In this document: positions 60,245-64,000 of the stretch, piece by piece
Layout: each line of letters opens with the position of its first letter
How positions within the stretch are numbered: position 1 is the first letter of the stretch
Assembly (NCBI RefSeq): GCF_900094925.1
Contig: NZ_FMAY01000002.1
Location: 188,001 to 252,000, forward strand
Length of the DNA: 64,000 nt
From: Kosakonia oryzendophytica
Lineage (GTDB): Bacteria > Pseudomonadota > Gammaproteobacteria > Enterobacterales > Enterobacteriaceae
Direction of reading: 5' to 3'
Notes under the pieces: model-generated
What the model was told of the DNA's origin: nothing
Seen by the model: the letters and a program-made list of their open reading frames with translations, nothing else
Database searches by the model: none
Position numbers and translations under genes: made by a program

Positions 60245-61627
60245 ATGCGCATTCATATTTTGGGGATTTGCGGCACTTTTATGGGCGGGCTGGCCATGCT
60301 GGCGCGCTCGCTGGGTCATCAGGTTACGGGTTCGGATACCAATATTTATCCGCCGATGAGCACCTTGCTGGAAAAGGAAGGTATTGATCTCATTCAGGGC
60401 TATGACGCAAGTCAGCTCGATCCCGCGCCGGATTTGGTGATTGTTGGCAACGTGATGAAGCGCGGAAACCCGTGTGTGGAAGCGGTGCTGGAAAAAAACA
60501 TTCCCTATATGTCCGGCCCGCAGTGGCTGCACGATTTTGTCCTGCGTGACCGCTGGGTTGTGGCGATTGCCGGAACGCACGGTAAAACCACCACCGCGGG
60601 CATGGCGACCTGGATCCTCGAAGCCTGCGGTTACAAACCCGGCTTTGTGATTGGCGGCGTACCGGGTAACTTCGACGTCTCCGCGCGTTTGGGCGACAGC
60701 CCGTTCTTCGTGATCGAAGCTGACGAGTATGACTGCGCCTTCTTCGACAAGCGTTCCAAATTTGTTCATTATTGCCCGCGTACGCTGGTGCTCAATAACC
60801 TTGAGTTTGACCATGCGGATATCTTCGACGACCTGAAAGCGATCCAGAAGCAGTTCCACCACCTGGTGCGTATTGTGCCGGGGCAGGGGAAAATTATCTG
60901 GCCGGAAAATGACATCAATCTGAAACAGACGATGGCAATGGGCTGCTGGAGCGAACAGGAACTGGTGGGCGAGCAGGGTCACTGGCAGGCGAAAAAACTG
61001 AACACCGATGCATCCAGTTGGGAAGTGTGGCTGGATAATGCATGCGTTGGCCAGGTGAACTGGGGGCTGGTTGGCGAGCACAACATGCACAATGGCCTGA
61101 TGGCGATCGCAGCGGCGCGCCATGTCGGCGTCGCCCCGGCGGATGCGGCCAATGCGCTGGGTTCCTTTATTAACGCCCGTCGCCGCCTCGAACTGCGTGG
61201 CGAAGCTAACGGCGTAACGGTGTATGACGACTTTGCTCACCACCCGACGGCCATTCTCGCGACGCTGGCGGCATTGCGCAGTAAAGTCGGCGGCACCGCG
61301 AAGATCATTGCCGTGCTGGAACCGCGTTCGAACACCATGAAAATGGGGATCTGCAAAGACGACCTGGCACCCTCTTTAGGCCGCGCAGATGAAGTTTACC
61401 TGCTGCAACCGCAGCATATTCCATGGCAGGTTGCAGAAGTGGCCGATGCGTGCGTACAGCCTGCGCACTGGAGCGCGGATGTCGACGCGCTGGCAGACAT
61501 GATTGTCAAAAGCGCACAGCCGGGCGATCACATTCTGGTCATGAGTAACGGCGGATTCGGCGGCATTCACCAGAAGCTGCTGGATGGGCTGGCGAAAAAA
61601 GCGGAAATCGCAGCCGAAAACGCCTGA
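60245..61627 (+). CDS. mpl: UDP-N-acetylmuramate:L-alanyl-gamma-D-glutamyl-meso-diaminopimelate ligase
   Basis: A 460-residue Mur-family ligase that reattaches the tripeptide from recycled peptidoglycan to UDP-MurNAc. N-terminal Rossmann domain (MRIHILGICGTFMGGLAMLA), the ATP-binding GTHGKTTTAGMATW (about 117-130), and the C-terminal ligase domain with EPRSNTMKMG. AAGGATAACG precedes the ATG. Followed by a strong terminator. Confidence 0.97.
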   Translation: MRIHILGICGTFMGGLAMLARSLGHQVTGSDTNIYPPMSTLLEKEGIDLIQGYDASQLDPAPDLVIVGNVMKRGNPCVEAVLEKNIPYMSGPQWLHDFVLRDRWVVAIAGTHGKTTTAGMATWILEACGYKPGFVIGGVPGNFDVSARLGDSPFFVIEADEYDCAFFDKRSKFVHYCPRTLVLNNLEFDHADIFDDLKAIQKQFHHLVRIVPGQGKIIWPENDINLKQTMAMGCWSEQELVGEQGHWQAKKLNTDASSWEVWLDNACVGQVNWGLVGEHNMHNGLMAIAAARHVGVAPADAANALGSFINARRRLELRGEANGVTVYDDFAHHPTAILATLAALRSKVGGTAKIIAVLEPRSNTMKMGICKDDLAPSLGRADEVYLLQPQHIPWQVAEVADACVQPAHWSADVDALADMIVKSAQPGDHILVMSNGGFGGIHQKLLDGLAKKAEIAAENA

Positions 61628-61646
61628 CACCGTCAGTGCAAAGAAA

Positions 61647-61680
61647 AACCGCGCCCGGTATCCCGGCGCGGTTTTTTTAT
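61647..61680. terminator. Intrinsic terminator between mpl and the DUF4432 gene
   Basis: AACCGCGCC (61647-61655) pairs with GGCGCGGTT (61665-61673), followed by TTTTTTAT on the plus strand and by a shorter T-run on the minus strand. Confidence 0.85.
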
Positions 61681-61689
61681 GGCTGCGGT

Positions 61690-62901
61690 TTACTCTTTTG
61701 CCATAGGCGTTTCAATGGCTTGTGGGGCTTTGCTGCCCTGAATCTCTTTCACGCGTTTTTCCACATCCGCCACCTGGCTGCTGTTATGCAGTAAGGTATA
61801 GGTCAGATCAAAGCGTGTGCTCTGGCCCGGTTGTAACTGTTTCACACGTTTTTGCTGGCGTTCAATGGTGACCGGGTAGGCGTAGCTGGTGCCGGGTTCG
61901 ATGCCAGTGACGTAGCCCTGTTTTTCCGTATCGGTGTTTTTCCACATCGTCAGCACCGGCAGTTGTTCGGTGTTGTAACTGATGGAGACGCCTTTATCGC
62001 CCGCTTTATTCAGCAGGGCGGCGACAGTTTGTTTATTGGCGTCGGCCAGCGGTTTGATGTTAAACACCATTTCGTCGAAGCCCTTGGTTGGCCCGGCGTA
62101 GGTTTGCCACTCTTTCAGACCCCCTTTAGCATAATCGTTGAACGGGCTGACGTTTTCGTACGGCGTGATAAAGCGAGCGCCTTGCTCAAGGATCGGTTTG
62201 CCGAAGTTACTGTGATAGATGATCTGGTAGTCGTGGGGGTAATCCGCGTGGTTGGTCAGCACATCATGCAGGCTGAAGCTGTTGCTGCCCGGAATATAGC
62301 GCAGTTCCATTTCGGTTTGCAGATCGGCTTTTTTGAAGGTGCTCTCTTTCACCAGCCCACGAATGCGGATCTCATACGGTGCGGTATCGCTGACGTCCAC
62401 CGATACCTGTGATGCTGGTGTATTGCCCACTTTGCCATGCAGTGTGTAAATCTGTCCGTCTGCGGTGACCGGGTGGCCGGTCCATTCGTAACCGCAGCGC
62501 ACCACCATCTCGTTGAAACCTTCCAGCCAGCCAAGGCCGTTACGGCTTTCGAGGTTGATAAACGCCGGGTTCACCACCTCTTTAACCGGAGAATTCCACC
62601 CCATATGCACCCCGAAGCCGTCGGCATACAGCAGGTTCATGCCACGAGTGGGGCTCAGGGCAATGGTGAGCCCGTTTTTGCTGGTGATCTTGATAACTTT
62701 ACTGCCTTCCTGTTTGCCGCCGTGCAGTACGATTTGCTCAATGCTGAACTGCTGTCCTTTGACGTTCAGCTGATCGCTGCTGATCCGCCAGTTTCCTTGT
62801 TCAATGCCGCCTTCAGCACTTGTCAGCACCCAGGTTTTCGCCATCACAGGGCCAGAAATAAGCAGCGCCAGCGCGGAAAGCATTACGGTTTTTTTCATCA
62901 T
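61690..62901 (-). CDS. Secreted DUF4432 family, aldose-1-epimerase-like protein
   Basis: A 403-residue protein with a signal peptide 1-21 (ALALLISGPVMA, cleaved after Ala) and a galactose-mutarotase-like beta-sandwich of the DUF4432 family: ALSPTRGMNLLYADGFGVH-type start, GWLEGFNEMVVRCGYEW and LHDVLTNHADYPHDYQIIYH-like regions (partly cited), with Arg, Glu and His residues typical of sugar binding. DUF4432 proteins are usually cytoplasmic; this one is exported. It separates mpl from yjgA, which adjoin in E. coli. Substrate unknown. AAAGGAAT precedes tandem ATGs at 62901 and 62898. Confidence 0.87.
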   Translation of the reverse strand: MMKKTVMLSALALLISGPVMAKTWVLTSAEGGIEQGNWRISSDQLNVKGQQFSIEQIVLHGGKQEGSKVIKITSKNGLTIALSPTRGMNLLYADGFGVHMGWNSPVKEVVNPAFINLESRNGLGWLEGFNEMVVRCGYEWTGHPVTADGQIYTLHGKVGNTPASQVSVDVSDTAPYEIRIRGLVKESTFKKADLQTEMELRYIPGSNSFSLHDVLTNHADYPHDYQIIYHSNFGKPILEQGARFITPYENVSPFNDYAKGGLKEWQTYAGPTKGFDEMVFNIKPLADANKQTVAALLNKAGDKGVSISYNTEQLPVLTMWKNTDTEKQGYVTGIEPGTSYAYPVTIERQQKRVKQLQPGQSTRFDLTYTLLHNSSQVADVEKRVKEIQGSKAPQAIETPMAKE

Positions 62902-63218
62902 TTATTCCTTTTATGCTGAATCGATTATGTGTACCACGGCTGAAATCTACGTTTTGCGCTGATAAGAAAATGTGATCCGTTTCATCTGATGAAAATGAGC
63001 AGCAACAAGAGGTTAAATAGTAGGAATTGATCGCATTTATTTATGAAATGCAAAATATTGATAGGGGAAATTTGTGAGATGCGTTGATTTTAGCTTTAAC
63101 GATTCAGCTAAATGTTCAGTGCCGAAATAGTGGCAGTGCGCGGCGGTAAACCCATGGGATAAATAACGGGATACATAAAAGAAAACCCTCCCGGTAGGGA
63201 GGGCTACATGTGCGGTTA
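62902..63218. other. Intergenic region between yjgA and the DUF4432 gene (317 bases)
   Basis: Both flanking genes are on the minus strand. The left part, A/T-rich, should hold the promoter of the DUF4432 gene; the right end is the yjgA terminator. No further gene or repeat was seen. Confidence 0.55.
63180..63204 (-). terminator. Intrinsic terminator of yjgA
   Basis: CCCTCCC (63186-63192) pairs with GGGAGGG (63197-63203); on the minus strand the stem is followed by TTTTCTTTT. Confidence 0.8.
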
Positions 63219-63773
63219 TCAGGCTTCGTTATTCTCAGCCAGTTCGCGCAGATACTGGAAGATCAACCGCGCGGACTTGGGCGGTTTGTTGCCTTCTTTC
63301 TCTTTTTGGGCGTTACGGATAAGTGAACGCAATTGCTGACGGTCGGCCTCCGGCCACAGATTCAGTACATCGGGTACAGCATCGTCACCTTCTTCAATCA
63401 GACGATCGCGCAAATGCTCCAGCTTGTGGAAGAACGCGACCTGCTGATTGTGACGGTTTTTCAGCTTATCCAGCGCCTGGCGGATAGGATCCACATCGCG
63501 TTGACGAAGCATTTTGCCAATCAACTGCAACTGACGGCGACGACCCTCTTTCTTAATGCGCTGCGCCAGTTCAATGGCATCGCGCAGATCCGGGTCGAGC
63601 GGGAGTTTATCCAGCGCGTTTTTACCCAGTTCTACCATTTCTGCGCCAAGCTGTTTTAACTCTTCAGCATCGCGTTTAATTTCACTCTTACTGACCCAGA
63701 TGATCTCATCATCTTCGTCTTCAATATCATCACCGGGCACGTCGTCGAGCCAGTCGTCGGGCTGCTTTGTCAT
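63219..63773 (-). CDS. yjgA: Ribosome-associated 50S biogenesis factor DarP (YjgA)
   Basis: A 184-residue, highly charged all-helical protein (DUF615) with an acidic N-terminus ([21 protein letters not shown] region) and Lys/Arg-rich helices. It associates with late 50S precursors near the peptidyl-transferase centre. Divergent from pmbA with a 95-base gap. Confidence 0.95.
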   Translation of the reverse strand: MTKQPDDWLDDVPGDDIEDEDDEIIWVSKSEIKRDAEELKQLGAEMVELGKNALDKLPLDPDLRDAIELAQRIKKEGRRRQLQLIGKMLRQRDVDPIRQALDKLKNRHNQQVAFFHKLEHLRDRLIEEGDDAVPDVLNLWPEADRQQLRSLIRNAQKEKEGNKPPKSARLIFQYLRELAENNEA

Positions 63774-63868
63774 CTCAGGCTCCTTAAAAAAAGAGGCTAA
63801 TGTTACCAGTTAAGGCGCGCACTGAAAAACGGTTCTCTGTTAGACTTCAAAGATTCTCTCCCTTAATT

Positions 63869-64000
63869 ATGGCATTGGCGATGAAAGTGATCACACAAGT
63901 TGCACAACAACGCAAAGTACTGGAAGACGCAGTTACCACGGCGCTGGAGCTGGCCTCCGGGAAGGCGGATGGTGCGGAAGTGGCTGTCAGTAAAACCACC
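63869..64000 (+). CDS. pmbA: Metalloprotease subunit PmbA/TldE, N-terminal fragment (3' end outside window)
   Basis: The ATG at 63869 opens 44 codons to the window edge, translating as [20 protein letters not shown] and onward to AEVAVSKTT, which matches the N-terminus of PmbA (TldE). With TldD it forms a zinc protease that matures microcin B17 and degrades CcdA in E. coli. A second in-frame ATG is at 63881. Gene order yjgA-pmbA supports the call. Confidence 0.92.
   Translation, partial: MALAMKVITQVAQQRKVLEDAVTTALELASGKADGAEVAVSKTT

Noticed and set aside
60170-61243. 357-codon minus-strand frame opposite mpl
   Set aside because: Shadow of mpl; the mpl protein carries all Mur-ligase motifs.

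Overview
The window is chromosomal core sequence from a motile member of the Enterobacteriaceae. The gene order mutL-miaA-hfq-hflXKC-yjeT-purA-nsrR-rnr ... rlmB-yjfIJKLMC-aidB-yjfN-bsmA-yjfP ... rpsF-priB-rpsR-rplI ... ytfB-fklB-cycA-ytfE ... ytfF-qorB-ytfH-cpdB-cysQ-ytfJKL-msrA-tamAB-ytfP-ppa-ytfQRT-yjfF-fbp-mpl-yjgA-pmbA follows the Escherichia coli chromosome, and most proteins have the same or nearly the same length as their E. coli counterparts. The differences (extra chemoreceptors, a sulfonate-type transporter locus, no ula operon) suggest an Enterobacter/Kosakonia/Klebsiella-type relative; I cannot fix the genus from the sequence alone. No rRNA, tRNA, insertion sequence, prophage or CRISPR array was seen.

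Layout. 1-10.3 kb: mismatch repair, tRNA modification, Hfq, HflX, the HflKC membrane complex, purine synthesis, the nitric-oxide sensor NsrR and RNase R. 10.4-14.8 kb: an accessory block between rnr and rlmB, with a PLP enzyme of the D-cysteine desulfhydrase/cysteate sulfo-lyase type, an Asp/Glu-type racemase and a TauABC-like ABC importer. 14.9-21.6 kb: rlmB, the yjfIJKLMC envelope cluster (PspA-like protein, DUF350 membrane protein, ATP-grasp ligase) and aidB. 21.6-27.1 kb: a Cache-type chemoreceptor, three small DUF1471-type envelope stress genes (yjfN, bsmA, yjfY), yjfP and an MFS transporter where E. coli carries the ula ascorbate genes. 27.4-28.9 kb: the S6/PriB/S18/L9 operon with an S6:S18-type leader.

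29-39 kb: a DMT permease, ytfB, fklB, cycA with a GcvB-type target site, ytfE under a clear NsrR box, a Tsr/Tar-like chemoreceptor with a sigma-28 promoter, an AraC regulator upstream of the YtfF permease, and the divergent qorB/ytfH pair. 39-51.5 kb: cpdB, cysQ, ytfJ, ytfK, ytfL, msrA and the tamA-tamB-ytfP operon. 51.7-64 kb: ppa, the galactofuranose importer ytfQRT-yjfF, another chemoreceptor with a sigma-28 promoter, fbp, mpl, a secreted DUF4432 aldose-epimerase-like protein that breaks the usual mpl-yjgA order, yjgA and the start of pmbA.

Themes: nitrosative stress (nsrR and its target ytfE lie 26 kb apart), envelope maintenance (hflKC, yjfIJKLMC, tamAB, DUF1471 proteins), sulfur chemistry (the putative sulfonate locus and cysQ) and chemotaxis (three receptors, only one ending in the NWETF tether). 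The most interesting items are the rnr-rlmB sulfonate/amino-acid locus, the yjfIJKLMC cluster, the DUF4432 protein near a furanose importer, and several unassigned palindromes or tandem repeats in promoter regions.
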